Of a stretch of 64,000 nt of DNA, positions 37,335 to 46,706 are shown in pieces. The notes under the pieces were generated by a model, which was not told the origin of the DNA, did not search any database, and saw only the letters and a program-made list of their open reading frames with translations. The stretch is from Mesopusillimonas faecipullorum. Lineage in GTDB: Bacteria > Pseudomonadota > Gammaproteobacteria > Burkholderiales > Burkholderiaceae_B. The stretch's first letter is position 1, and the number at the start of each line of letters is the position of its first letter. The stretch is taken from positions 558,001-622,000 of the forward strand of contig NZ_JACDXW010000002.1 in the NCBI RefSeq assembly GCF_020539505.1, written 5' to 3'. The translations under genes were made by a program, and so were the position numbers.

Positions 37335-38150
37335 TCACTGTGCTACCCACCAAAGCACACTTATTAGTAAAGCCCAGACGTAAGGCAGTCGAAAAATAGC
37401 CAAAAAGCCGCCTGCAACAGTGGTAACAACAACAAAAGCACCGGCCTGCGCGCCGGCTAAAACCGTCAGTAAAACAAAAACAAAAGCCACGGACGCACTA
37501 CCCACGCCCAGGTACCAAGCCAAAACACCCAACAGCGCCACCCCAGCCCCCCAGAGCGCCGACGAGAAGTAAGGTGAGTTTAATTCACGCTCCGGGCCGC
37601 TCGGCAACAGACAGCATGGTACCCACGCATCGGCATTCGCGGCGGCGCTTGCAGCCGGGTGACCCATGAAGCGCTTATAACGGTAGCGAAAGGCATCTCC
37701 CAGGCCAAACAAACCGCTCAAAGGCGTTACGTAAGTCTGATAGACATCCATCGTCAGACTGCGGGCTCGGTTATTCGCTGCGCGTTGCCCCTTCTGCGGG
37801 GTGAAATCCCGCACTTGAACCAAAATGGAGGAAGCCGGCAAACGCCCACTCAAGGCCTGGGAAACCTGCTCGCTTAACTGCTGCGGCAACGATTCGGGTG
37901 CCGGTATCAACTGCGGCTCAAGCGTCCAGCGAGCCAAGGTCCTATCTAACGCAGCACCGGCCGAGTAAATGGTCAAACCCAAGTGAGCCAGCTCAAACAA
38001 CATCATGCACCCCACCAACAGCACCGGCACCAGCATCGCCAGCGTTGGCCGCAGGCGCATCACGCCGGGCATACGTAAGCGCGAGGGGCGGCGTTTATGC
38101 CACCCCTCGCGCAGACCATGAAGCAAACTTATCAAAGGCTTCAAGAACAA
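37335..38150 (-). CDS. Unrecognised membrane protein behind hmuY
   Basis: I do not recognise this 271-residue protein. It has one hydrophobic segment at about 37-62 (LAMLVPVLLVGCMMLFELAHLG), a polar stretch of about 130 residues with a pair of cysteines (VPCCLLP near 178), and three further hydrophobic segments from about 195 to the end. The start is uncertain: the longest reading uses a TTG 9 bases after hmuY, and an ATG at 38072 is an alternative. Direction and spacing suggest co-transcription with hmuY and the receptor, hence a possible role in heme or iron handling. Confidence 0.65.
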   Translation of the reverse strand: MFLKPLISLLHGLREGWHKRRPSRLRMPGVMRLRPTLAMLVPVLLVGCMMLFELAHLGLTIYSAGAALDRTLARWTLEPQLIPAPESLPQQLSEQVSQALSGRLPASSILVQVRDFTPQKGQRAANNRARSLTMDVYQTYVTPLSGLFGLGDAFRYRYKRFMGHPAASAAANADAWVPCCLLPSGPERELNSPYFSSALWGAGVALLGVLAWYLGVGSASVAFVFVLLTVLAGAQAGAFVVVTTVAGGFLAIFRLPYVWALLISVLWWVAQ

Positions 38151-38159
38151 AGACCGCTC

Positions 38160-39413
38160 TTACGACCCGGAAGCAGGCTGAAGGTCGTACTCTATCGTCC
38201 ACGTCTGCTTGCCGTTGTAATCACCAACGGGATCGTAGACTATGCTTTCCAGACGGAAGCGCATATAGCTATCGCCTTCACCCGAACGAATCAACACACC
38301 ACGATCATCTTTGGCCGCCAGCAAATGAGTCGTGGCAGTGTAGCCATACCACCCATAGTCGACCGTCAGATTCGGATAAGTGCCCTCGCTCTTGCTGGCT
38401 GGCTGCAGAGGCGATCCCTTGGAGTCGGCTTTGTAGGCATTGGCCGGGCTTAATGTGGCACCCGTGAACAGCGCAAGCACGCTGGTGCTATCCGGTCTAG
38501 CTGCCGTGAATGCGCTGACGACCGGATCACCATTCGCGTCGTACAGCCCCGCAGGCGCATCGCCCGCCAATGCACCCACGCCGGCGTTGGCGGGATTCAA
38601 CTTGATGTTGTAGCGATTGAAAGCCACATGCCAGTTGCCCGTCTCGGGTACTGTGTTGCCAGTACTCAAATCCAGATACTGCCACGCTGCAGAAGCATTG
38701 ATTTCTTGTGACTGGTATTGAGTCAGATTGCCCATACCGGCCAATCGTACGGTGACATAACCCGAGGTTGCACCACCAGGACCGCCGTAATAGCCCAAGA
38801 CCTGCAAGGCGTAAGTATTGTCAGCCGTCGGCGCAGCCTTATCCAAGGTGATCTGGAAAACGCGGAAATTCGGATGCAGTTTATTGTCACCCGTCAGGTT
38901 GTACTCGAAAGCAGCCGTACCGATGGCATTGGTTCCCGTGAAGGCGCCGCTCACACCATCGGTCAGGAAGGCACGATCGGGCACGGCTTGGCCGCTCTCG
39001 GGGTCTATCGTGGCATCTTCAATTTTCTTCAAGTCGGCCCAGGAACTGTCGAATGGCCCGCCCAAGGCACCGCCTTTGCCGGGGCCGCTGTCGCCGCTAT
39101 TGGTCCAAAACAGCGGCTGCCCGCGACCGCCCGCTGCAGGCATGGACACCTTCAAATCCCACGCACCCGACGTGCAAGCCACCGCCTCGTTACCTGGTTT
39201 ATTCAAGTCAAAGCAATGCTCGGCAGCCTCAGCCCCGGCAAGCGGCAGCACCAGCTTGTTGTCCTTGGACGTAAATTTATCCGCCGACACGGGCGGCGGA
39301 TTGTCACCGCCGCCACTGCTGCTGTCATCTCCACCGCCACCACCCCCACCGCAAGCGGCCAGCAAGCAAGCCGCACCCAACGCCGCCACGAAGGGGCTCA
39401 ATTTCATCGCCAT
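38160..39413 (-). CDS. hmuY: HmuY-family heme-binding lipoprotein
   Basis: A 417-residue lipoprotein with a signal peptide ending LLAAC (Cys21) and a Gly/Asp/Ser linker. The HmuY-type stretch AWQYLDLSTG...NWHVAFNRYNIKLN lies near 245-275, and an earlier CFDLNKPG...AWDLKVSMP looks like a second, weaker copy, so two HmuY-like units may be joined. HmuY proteins capture heme at the cell surface for a TonB-dependent receptor. The receptor gene lies directly upstream with a 43-base gap. Classic HmuY from Porphyromonas is about half as long. Confidence 0.82.
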   Translation of the reverse strand: MAMKLSPFVAALGAACLLAACGGGGGGGDDSSSGGGDNPPPVSADKFTSKDNKLVLPLAGAEAAEHCFDLNKPGNEAVACTSGAWDLKVSMPAAGGRGQPLFWTNSGDSGPGKGGALGGPFDSSWADLKKIEDATIDPESGQAVPDRAFLTDGVSGAFTGTNAIGTAAFEYNLTGDNKLHPNFRVFQITLDKAAPTADNTYALQVLGYYGGPGGATSGYVTVRLAGMGNLTQYQSQEINASAAWQYLDLSTGNTVPETGNWHVAFNRYNIKLNPANAGVGALAGDAPAGLYDANGDPVVSAFTAARPDSTSVLALFTGATLSPANAYKADSKGSPLQPASKSEGTYPNLTVDYGWYGYTATTHLLAAKDDRGVLIRSGEGDSYMRFRLESIVYDPVGDYNGKQTWTIEYDLQPASGS

Positions 39414-39456
39414 CTTTTGTTCTCCTTAAATCACGATGCCTACATATCAAGAAAAA

Positions 39457-41556
39457 TCAGGGGGCATCACTGAAGCGATAACGCACACCCAGGTAAACAA
39501 ACCGACCTCGCACCGGTCCGAAATCAGACTGATTGGCAAAATCACGCTGTCGGTTGAAAACGTTGTTCACACCCGCAAACGCAGTCCAGCTCTTGTTGAA
39601 GTTATGGTTGAGCGCGAGATCCAGAGTGGTCCACGCGGGCGAAACCCCATCGGCTTGAGCCCCGGAAACAGCGCCATTTGCCTCACTGCTGGAGATCAAC
39701 TCGCGACTCTGGTAGCGCAAACGAGCAGTCAGCGTGGTGTCTGGCAAGAATGACCAATCCACGCCCACACGCGCCATATGCTGAGGACGGCGCGTCAACT
39801 CGCTGCCGGTGTCCAGGTTGCGGGTCTGGGTATAGGTGTAGCCAAGGTTGAAAGCCACGCTCGGCAGCGCTTGCCAACGCAATCCCGTTTCTACCCCTTG
39901 AGTGCGCGCACGCGCGATGTTTCGATACGAATACACCACCACGCCGGGTCCGCCAGGCGTGGCGTTGTCTTCGTCTATCTGGATAAGGTCGCTGATGCGG
40001 TTGTAGAAGCCGTTGACATCAAGCGTCAGATCTTCGCGCCAGTCCAGCCTGAACCCCAACTGCGCACTTACCGAAGACTCTGGCGTCAAATTAGGATTGC
40101 CTTTGACCATGTAACCCAAGTGGCTGTGGTCAAAGACGTAATAACGCTCTTTCAGGTTGGGTACGCGGTAGCCTTTGCCCAGACTAGCCCGTACGACCCC
40201 CTGCCAGTCTTGACCATCCAGCAAGCGCGCCTTCAAGCTGGCCTTGGGCGCCACATGCGTGCCGAAATCGGAGTCATCCTGCCAACGCAAACCCAGCACC
40301 AATTCCCAGTTGTCATTGAAAACGATGTCGTTCTGGGCAAAGAGTTCGACCGTGCGTCTATCTACACGCCCCTGAGCAAACTCGGAAACACCGTTATTGG
40401 ACTGACTTAAATCTTCATAGTGGTAGTCGGCCCCGAATTGCCAGTTCTGCTTGCGCCAAGTGGGCAAATCGAACTGAGTCGTCACATGCCCCATGCGTTG
40501 TTTTGCTTGACGGGCAGTCATCAACCAATCATTGGAGAAAGTATCCGAGTCGCTGTTGTACCGTTCGGCAACGCCGCTTAACTGCAGACGCGCCTGGTTT
40601 GCAAAAGTCCACTCTCCGCCACCCACCACTCTATCGCGTTCGATTTTCTCGGTTTTCAGCCTAGGCACATAGTTGGGCGGCACATAATAGGTAAAGTGTT
40701 GGGTGTCGTCTTCGCGATAGGCGCTCAGCTCCGCCCAGTAGCGCTGCCTGGCGCTGGGCATCCAATCGCTGCGTAAAGCGTATTGCTGGCGTTTGATTTT
40801 GTCCCCCTGACGACTCCAGGCATCGGGATCTATCCCAAAGCCTTTGTCATCAAGCACGTCGGCTGACAACCTCAGCCTCCATGTATCACTGCCCCCTTCT
40901 AAACCTAGCTTGCCATGCGTACTGCCTATTCCAGCGGCACGCCCGGAATCATTCTGTTTACCGTAGCTGCCAATATCAGCGCTCAGATCGGCATGAAACC
41001 CTTTACGTATTGGGCGAGTGATGACATTAACGACACCGCCCATCGCGGAACTGCCGTATTGCGCTGACGCTGCGCCTTTGACCACTTCGATACGCTCGAC
41101 GTCGGCCAGCAAATACTGGCTAAGATCGACCGTCGAGCCCGTACTTGCTGAAATAGGCAGGCCATCGATAAGCACGAGCACCTGATCGCTGCTCAGGCCC
41201 TGCAAAGACAACTCGTAGCCCGACTTTCCGTGAATCTCCCGTATTTGCAGGCCAGGCACGTTCTCCAGCGCTTGCGTCAGCGTTCGAGCATGCGTGCGCT
41301 CTATCTCTTCACGCGTGACCACCTCTGTACGTATTGGTACGTCGGCCAGATCTTTTTCCGTGCGTGTGGCGGTCACGACGACAGTGCTCAATTGACCGCT
41401 TTGAATGGGTGCATCGGCGGCCTGGGCCACCCCTGCAATCAGGCTCAGCGCGCCGGCGGCGCTGAGCGCTCCTAGCCCGGCTAACTTTCCGCTTTCGCAA
41501 CGGATTACCTTGACCCACTTGCGTGGGTTGTGGCCGGCCATTTGAAATACTTCCAT
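39457..41556 (-). CDS. TonB-dependent outer membrane receptor, probably for heme
   Basis: A 699-residue receptor with a long signal peptide (ending near AQA-AD), a TonB-box-like STVVVTATRTEKDLADVP, a plug domain (QALENVPGLQI, LVLIDGLPIS, IEVVKGAASAQYGSSAMGGVVNVIT) and a C-terminal beta barrel ending in YRFSDAP. The plug is FepA/CirA-like, so the ligand is not fixed by sequence; the adjoining HmuY and hmuSTUV genes point to heme. The A+T-rich 180 bases upstream likely hold an iron- or regulator-controlled promoter. Confidence 0.92.
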   Translation of the reverse strand: MEVFQMAGHNPRKWVKVIRCESGKLAGLGALSAAGALSLIAGVAQAADAPIQSGQLSTVVVTATRTEKDLADVPIRTEVVTREEIERTHARTLTQALENVPGLQIREIHGKSGYELSLQGLSSDQVLVLIDGLPISASTGSTVDLSQYLLADVERIEVVKGAASAQYGSSAMGGVVNVITRPIRKGFHADLSADIGSYGKQNDSGRAAGIGSTHGKLGLEGGSDTWRLRLSADVLDDKGFGIDPDAWSRQGDKIKRQQYALRSDWMPSARQRYWAELSAYREDDTQHFTYYVPPNYVPRLKTEKIERDRVVGGGEWTFANQARLQLSGVAERYNSDSDTFSNDWLMTARQAKQRMGHVTTQFDLPTWRKQNWQFGADYHYEDLSQSNNGVSEFAQGRVDRRTVELFAQNDIVFNDNWELVLGLRWQDDSDFGTHVAPKASLKARLLDGQDWQGVVRASLGKGYRVPNLKERYYVFDHSHLGYMVKGNPNLTPESSVSAQLGFRLDWREDLTLDVNGFYNRISDLIQIDEDNATPGGPGVVVYSYRNIARARTQGVETGLRWQALPSVAFNLGYTYTQTRNLDTGSELTRRPQHMARVGVDWSFLPDTTLTARLRYQSRELISSSEANGAVSGAQADGVSPAWTTLDLALNHNFNKSWTAFAGVNNVFNRQRDFANQSDFGPVRGRFVYLGVRYRFSDAP

Positions 41557-41739
41557 GAATCGTTTTCCCGCGTGTGCGTTACCCGCCCGCTTACCGGGCC
41601 AAGCAAAACCGGCAGCTTCTTAGCCACCGCAACTGGCATTATTGATGCTGCCTATTCAGAGGCTATATTACGAACGATTCTCTGTATCATTTCAATAATT
41701 GTTCCATTAAATATACTTAAGGAAGGAGGATTGAAACCT

Positions 41740-43200
41740 TCAGTTGACGCGTTTTAACGACAAAACCGCCTTAAGCCCACGCAAGTCTTTCTGCTCATTC
41801 TGGGTGCGCCCGGGATTGCTCATTAGCTTGAGCTCGCAGCCGTGCAATTTGGCTATGGCTTGCACCAGCGACAGCCCCAAGCCATAGCCAGATGCACGAT
41901 TTGATTGGGCGCCCAAACGAACAAACCGCATCTGAACGTGATCGTGCAAGGCAGGCGAGATTCCAGGCCCTCTGTCAGCAACCCCCAACAAAACCCAATC
42001 CTGACCGGATGGTTCTGCGAACAACTCAACCTGCCCGCCTACGCAGGCGTACTTGAGCGCGTTATCGACCAAATTCGATAACGCTTGCATCAACAAAGCT
42101 TTGTCTGCGTAAACGGCTAAAGGCTCAGGCGCACGTACCGATAGAAGCACATTGTTCAACTCAGCCAAAGGCTGAAAATAATCCGCAACATCCCCCAGCA
42201 AGGCCCGTGCCTGAACGGGTTCGAATTGATGCGGACAGCGTCGGGATTCGATGGCGCCGATACGAAGCACTGCGCTAGACATGCGCTGTATGCGCTCGAC
42301 CTCTTCAATGGCCTGCCGCACCTCCTCACCCACGTCTTCCGATACGCCGCTGGCATCCTGAACTGCACATAAACGGTGGTGCAAGCGCGTTAGCGGCGTA
42401 CGAAGCTCGTGAGCGATATAACTACTGACATCTTTAACCTCATCCATCAGCGCATTGATGCGTTCCAAAGCTTGGTTGACGCTCAGCGCCAGGCTTTCCA
42501 GTTCATCTCTGCCTCGGTGGCGCATCAACACCCGACTGGCAGTGTCCCCTGCGGCATAGGCACGCAAAGCTTGGCGGATGTCTTCTATTCTTGCCAAGCT
42601 GCGCGCACCGTATCGCATGCTGGTCGCAATGCTAAGCAGCACCACCACAAACAAGCCCGCCCCCGCTATCAGGGGCAATACTCGAACCCGCTCCAGCATG
42701 GGCAATACATCATAGGCTTCAAAAATCACACTGCCGTCGGCCAAGGGCACAGCCAAACCTTGCAACTCCATGCGGTGATGAGCAAGCTGATCGTCTCGCC
42801 ATTGCACTCGATGCCATCCATGGCAGCTTGCCGGCTCGCAGCCCAGCGCTTGCCATATACCCGGCTGACCGTAATGCACCTGGCCCTGCGCATCTACCAA
42901 GAGCGTCACGCGCTCGGTTCGCTGAGCAAGGCGATCGCGCCACAAAGCAGCCTCTGCCTCTTCCAGGCTTTGCGCGCCGGCAGCCGCCTGCGACTGCATA
43001 ACACCCAGCACGAGCTCCCGCACATGGCTGACCATTACGCTTTCGATCAAAGCCGCCCCACAGGCCATGGTCAGCAAACTCACCAATAAAAACACATAGG
43101 CAGTCGCGATAGCCTGACGCACGTGTCCCGCCATCAGCGGTGTCTGCAAGGTCCGCCACCGCGCTCCCGGTGCCGCGCGTGCAGCGTTAGCCCAAGGCAT
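41740..43200 (-). CDS. Sensor histidine kinase of the heme locus
   Basis: A 486-residue inner membrane kinase. Transmembrane helices lie at about 30-53 and 174-195 and enclose a periplasmic sensor of about 120 residues. This contains Cys121, Cys126-His127, His130 and His141-His142, a pattern that could bind heme or metal. A HAMP-like linker leads to the H box YIAHELRTPL (His264), the N box LSNLVDNALKYA and G boxes (DRGPGIS, GYGLGLSL). The ATG at 43200 overlaps the response-regulator gene by 14 bases and is preceded by GGTGGG; an ATG at 43134 is possible. Confidence 0.9.
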   Translation of the reverse strand: MPWANAARAAPGARWRTLQTPLMAGHVRQAIATAYVFLLVSLLTMACGAALIESVMVSHVRELVLGVMQSQAAAGAQSLEEAEAALWRDRLAQRTERVTLLVDAQGQVHYGQPGIWQALGCEPASCHGWHRVQWRDDQLAHHRMELQGLAVPLADGSVIFEAYDVLPMLERVRVLPLIAGAGLFVVVLLSIATSMRYGARSLARIEDIRQALRAYAAGDTASRVLMRHRGRDELESLALSVNQALERINALMDEVKDVSSYIAHELRTPLTRLHHRLCAVQDASGVSEDVGEEVRQAIEEVERIQRMSSAVLRIGAIESRRCPHQFEPVQARALLGDVADYFQPLAELNNVLLSVRAPEPLAVYADKALLMQALSNLVDNALKYACVGGQVELFAEPSGQDWVLLGVADRGPGISPALHDHVQMRFVRLGAQSNRASGYGLGLSLVQAIAKLHGCELKLMSNPGRTQNEQKDLRGLKAVLSLKRVN

Positions 43201-43855
43201 ATCCCACCGATCGAATGGTACGCAGCAGCGGAAGCCCGAAGCGCTTGTCCAGCTTGGCTCGCAGCTTGGACATGTGAACATCGATCAGATTGGTCTGAGG
43301 ATCGAATTCGTAGCCCCACACCCTTTGCAGCAACATGGAGCGTGTTACAACCTGCCCACTATGCTCCATCAGCACTTGCAGCAGCTTGAACTCTTTATCA
43401 GTCAAATCCAGCAATTGCCCATTGCGACGCACCTCTCGACTCACGACATCCATGCTCAGGTCTTCAAGGTTAAGCATTTGCGCGTGCGTCTCGGCCAGAC
43501 CGGCACGCCGCCCCAGCACATCAATGCGCGCCAAGAGTTCACTGAAATGAAATGGCTTACCCAGGTAGTCGTCAGCACCGGCACGAAGCCCGGCAACCCT
43601 ATCATCGGGCTGATCCAAAGCCGACAACACAAGAATCGGGGGATGTCGTCGGTGCTGAAGATGCTCCAGAACCTGCATGCCATCCACGATAGGTAGCATG
43701 CGGTCTAACACCATGACGTCGAATGCTTCGCGAGAGACTGCGTCAAGCGCATCCTGACCGTTATTCACCAAGGTGCAGTGGTGTCCGCAAGCCTGTAATT
43801 TGCTGGTAAGCCAATAGCTTACGCTGCTGTCATCTTCGACGATCAGTATTCTCAT
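43187..43855 (-). CDS. OmpR/PhoB-family response regulator of the heme locus
   Basis: A 222-residue regulator with a receiver domain (acidic pocket EDD at 7-9, phosphorylated Asp51 in VMVLDRMLP, Lys in LGKPF near 101) and a C-terminal winged helix (about 125-220, NLIDVHMSKLRAKLDK, RTIRSVGYALG). GAGGAAAGGGC precedes the ATG. A Fur-like box lies 100 bases upstream. Its kinase partner follows with a 14-base overlap. Likely targets are the receptor and hmuY genes downstream. Confidence 0.93.
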   Translation of the reverse strand: MRILIVEDDSSVSYWLTSKLQACGHHCTLVNNGQDALDAVSREAFDVMVLDRMLPIVDGMQVLEHLQHRRHPPILVLSALDQPDDRVAGLRAGADDYLGKPFHFSELLARIDVLGRRAGLAETHAQMLNLEDLSMDVVSREVRRNGQLLDLTDKEFKLLQVLMEHSGQVVTRSMLLQRVWGYEFDPQTNLIDVHMSKLRAKLDKRFGLPLLRTIRSVGYALG

Positions 43856-43955
43856 GCCCTTTCCTCAAGTATCTCGCAGTCCCCCCGGCCACGGCGCTAC
43901 CCGCCTTTACTGACTGAGCAATCGCTGCCGTAATCCACGGAGACCATACTTAAAA

Positions 43956-43970
43956 TGATAACGTTTATCA
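43956..43970. promoter_or_regulatory. Fur box upstream of the two-component genes
   Basis: TGATAACGTTTATCA fits the 7-1-7 Fur core TGATAAT-N-ATTATCA and extends to AAATGATAA...TTATCATTT. It lies 100 bases upstream of the response-regulator ATG and 39 bases past the hmuV stop, so it most likely controls the regulator-kinase transcript. Confidence 0.75.
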
Positions 43971-44009
43971 TTTATTTTTATATTATCATGCTAAATCGAG
44001 TACCGAATG

Positions 44010-44804
44010 CTAGTGAAACAAGACCAGCACGGCGTTTTCCTTTACCGGGTGCGGTACGACCGAGGGTCGTAAGCCATAGGCTTGCTCTAGCGCCTCGGGA
44101 GTGAGCACCTGCTCTGGCGTACCGTCGACCAACACTTGACCCGCGGCAAGCAGCAGCAACTCGTCGCACCACTGGGCCGCCAAGTTCAGGTCGTGCAGAA
44201 CGACCAGCACCCCCACCTGACTCGTATCTGCTGCGCGTCGTGCCGAATGCAACAGCGCCAGCTGGTGCCGAGGATCAAGGTTGGAAACAGGTTCATCCAT
44301 CAGCAGATAAGCCTGGCCCTGGCAGCGCACAGCTGCCGCCACTTGCGCCCACACACGAGCAAACTGCACCCGTTGTTGCTCCCCCCCTGACAAGGTGTCA
44401 TAAGGTCGCTGCGCCGCATTTCTCAGTCCGACGATTCCCAATGCCTCGCCTACATCCCGCGCCACTTCCTCAGGCGTCAGCTCAGGAAATGGATACAAAC
44501 CCATTTCCACCACTTTGCTCACCGCCAGTGGAAAGCCCATGGCCACTTGTTGAGGCAAAACCGCCCGCCGGCGCGCTTGCTCTGCCACCCCTCTGGCCTC
44601 CAGGCTGAGCCCATCCAGATGAATCACGCCCTTTTGACAAGATAGCTCGCCCGACATGGCAGCCAGCAAGGTCGACTTGCCAGCCCCGTTGGCACCCAAT
44701 ACCGCCGTTACACGTCCAGGCTGCACGCGGCAAGAAACACCACAAAGAATCTTGCGCCCTGCGCGATCCACACTGATGGATTCGGCACTCAAGCCCGAAC
44801 TCAT
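44010..44804 (-). CDS. hmuV: Heme ABC transporter ATP-binding protein HmuV
   Basis: A 264-residue ABC ATPase that powers heme import across the inner membrane. Walker A GANGAGKST is near 34-42, the signature TLSGGEQQRVQFARV near 140, Walker B YLLMDEPVSNLD near 170 and the switch His in VLHDLNLAAQWCD. The ATG overlaps the hmuU stop by 4 bases. Gene order hmuS-T-U-V is the same as in Bordetella and Yersinia heme systems. Confidence 0.96.
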   Translation of the reverse strand: MSSGLSAESISVDRAGRKILCGVSCRVQPGRVTAVLGANGAGKSTLLAAMSGELSCQKGVIHLDGLSLEARGVAEQARRRAVLPQQVAMGFPLAVSKVVEMGLYPFPELTPEEVARDVGEALGIVGLRNAAQRPYDTLSGGEQQRVQFARVWAQVAAAVRCQGQAYLLMDEPVSNLDPRHQLALLHSARRAADTSQVGVLVVLHDLNLAAQWCDELLLLAAGQVLVDGTPEQVLTPEALEQAYGLRPSVVPHPVKENAVLVLFH

Positions 44805-45859
44805 GGCGTCCTCCTGCGTCCGACACGATTGATCAACCACAGGAAAAAGGGCGCACCAATCAAGCTAGTGACGATACCCACCGGCAATTCGGCTGGCACC
44901 ATGATGATGCGAGCCCCCCAATCCGCCACGACGAGCGCGATGGCGCCCCCTAGGGCGCTGGCAGGTAACAAGGCACGATGATCTGCCCCCATCAGTAGGC
45001 GCAGCACATGGGGTATGACCAGACCGACGAAACCAATCACGCCTGTGGCGGCGACCAAAGGCCCGACCAGCAACGCCACCAAACCGATCAATTCACGCCG
45101 CACTCGCGTCAGCGAGAAACCCAGATGCCAGGCTTCGCGTTCGCCGATTAGCAAAGCGTTCAAGGCACGCCAATGCCGATAGAGCAGCACGGACAACAGG
45201 AAGGTCCAGGGCGTCAGCCAAACCAGAATAGACCAGCTTCCATGCGCCAAGCTACCCAGGTTCCAGAACGTCAGACTGCGCAGCTGCGAGTCATCTGCCA
45301 TATAGCTGAATAAGCCTATGGCACTGCCGCAGGCTGCGTTAATGGCAATACCTGCCAGCAACAAGCCGGCCATTCCCGCGCTACGCCTACCCAGCACATA
45401 GGCACACCAGGTCGCCAACAAACTACCTGCGAAAGCGGCACCTGCCGCAGAAAAGAAGCCGCCAACACCCAACACTATGGCCCCCACAGCGCCTACGGCG
45501 GCACCCGACGAGATCCCGATCAAACCCGGGTCGGCCAAGGGGTTGCGAAACAAAGCTTGCATGCAAGCGCCGGCAATGGCCAAACCTGCACCAACCGTCA
45601 TGCTCAGCACCACACGAGGCAAGCGCACATCCACCAACACCCGATGCGCAAGCGTGTCCTGCTCCGTCGGCCACCACAGCACTCGCGGCAAGTCTTGCAG
45701 GGCGATGGGATATGCGCCACTGGCAGACGCCAGAGCCATCACCAGACCTAACAGGAGCAATAACACCAGCAAGCCTTTGAGAGGCTGGGTGTTACGTTTG
45801 GACACCGTTGTAGTTGCCACGGCTGGGGAACTCACGAGCTTTGGTCGTAACGATGACAT
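44801..45859 (-). CDS. hmuU: Heme ABC transporter permease HmuU
   Basis: A 352-residue FecCD-family permease with about ten hydrophobic segments and the family stretches RLPRVVLSMTVGAGLAIAGACMQALFRNPLADPGLIGISSGAAVGA and GFVGLVIPHVLRLLMGADHRALLPASALGGA. A polar N-terminal tail of about 28 residues precedes the first helix. It overlaps hmuT by 28 bases and hmuV by 4. Confidence 0.96.
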   Translation of the reverse strand: MSSLRPKLVSSPAVATTTVSKRNTQPLKGLLVLLLLLGLVMALASASGAYPIALQDLPRVLWWPTEQDTLAHRVLVDVRLPRVVLSMTVGAGLAIAGACMQALFRNPLADPGLIGISSGAAVGAVGAIVLGVGGFFSAAGAAFAGSLLATWCAYVLGRRSAGMAGLLLAGIAINAACGSAIGLFSYMADDSQLRSLTFWNLGSLAHGSWSILVWLTPWTFLLSVLLYRHWRALNALLIGEREAWHLGFSLTRVRRELIGLVALLVGPLVAATGVIGFVGLVIPHVLRLLMGADHRALLPASALGGAIALVVADWGARIIMVPAELPVGIVTSLIGAPFFLWLINRVGRRRTP

Positions 45860-46689
45860 TGTTCTCGCAATTTCGTCACAGCCTCGGCCAAACGCGGACC
45901 AAAGGACAAATACATCAAATCGTCCATCACAACGAGACGGCGGGCTTTGGCAGCTGGCGTACCAGCCAGTGAGGTCAAGGCAAGAAAGCGCTCTTCGCCC
46001 CCCTGAGCTTGAATACTAAGTGGCGTGGTAATGATGAAGTCCGGTGCCAACGCCGCGGCAGCTTCTGCCGATATGGGCTTGTAACCTTTCTGTCCCTGTA
46101 TCACGTTACGCACACCAGACAACTGCATGATGGCGTCTGCGGCTGTACCCGCGCCTGCAACCAGCACGCTGTTGCCATGCGCCATGACCGACAAGGCCGT
46201 GGGCCACTGGTCACCATCGGGCAAAGCAGGTAGTTTGCCCAAGGCCTCATCCATATTGGCGACCATCTGCTCACCTGCCTGCGGCACCGACAAGGCCTGT
46301 GCAATTTTCAGGATGCGCTCGCGTAGCGCCGACACCTCTGGGGCATCGGGCACTACCAAGATGTTCACCCCCAAGTCGCGAAGGCGCTGCAATGCCTGCG
46401 GCGGCCCGGATTGATCCGATGCAATCACCAGACCGGGATGCAGGGAGGCAACGCCCTCGACGGACAAATCCCGGTAGTAGCCCACCTTAGGTAAAGCCCG
46501 CGCCTCGGGTGGATACACGCTAGAGAGATCCACCGCAATCAAGCGATCTCCTTGCCCCAAGGCAAATACGATCTCGGTGACACTGCCGCCTACAGACACC
46601 ACATTTTTGGCGTCCCCCTGCTTGGCTTTTGCCCACCCCCAAGGCAGGCTCAAAGCCACCATCAACAAACCTCTACGACGCCACTGCAT
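45832..46689 (-). CDS. hmuT: Periplasmic heme-binding protein HmuT
   Basis: A 285-residue substrate-binding protein with a short signal peptide (MQWRRRGLLMVALSLPWGWAKA). The stretches VVSVGGSVTEIVFALGQGDRLIAVDLSSVYP and LPKVGYYRDLSVEGVASLHPGLVIAS are typical of HmuT, including the tyrosine that ligates heme in relatives (GYYRDLS). It begins 17 bases after hmuS and overlaps hmuU. Confidence 0.95.
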   Translation of the reverse strand: MQWRRRGLLMVALSLPWGWAKAKQGDAKNVVSVGGSVTEIVFALGQGDRLIAVDLSSVYPPEARALPKVGYYRDLSVEGVASLHPGLVIASDQSGPPQALQRLRDLGVNILVVPDAPEVSALRERILKIAQALSVPQAGEQMVANMDEALGKLPALPDGDQWPTALSVMAHGNSVLVAGAGTAADAIMQLSGVRNVIQGQKGYKPISAEAAAALAPDFIITTPLSIQAQGGEERFLALTSLAGTPAAKARRLVVMDDLMYLSFGPRLAEAVTKLREQCHRYDQSS

Positions 46690-46706
46690 GACTCTGCGAC
46701 TCCTGA

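Noticed and set aside
41640-41739. Possible Fur site before the TonB receptor
   Set aside because: GAAATGATACAG on the minus strand matches only part of the consensus; kept out of the feature list as too weak.
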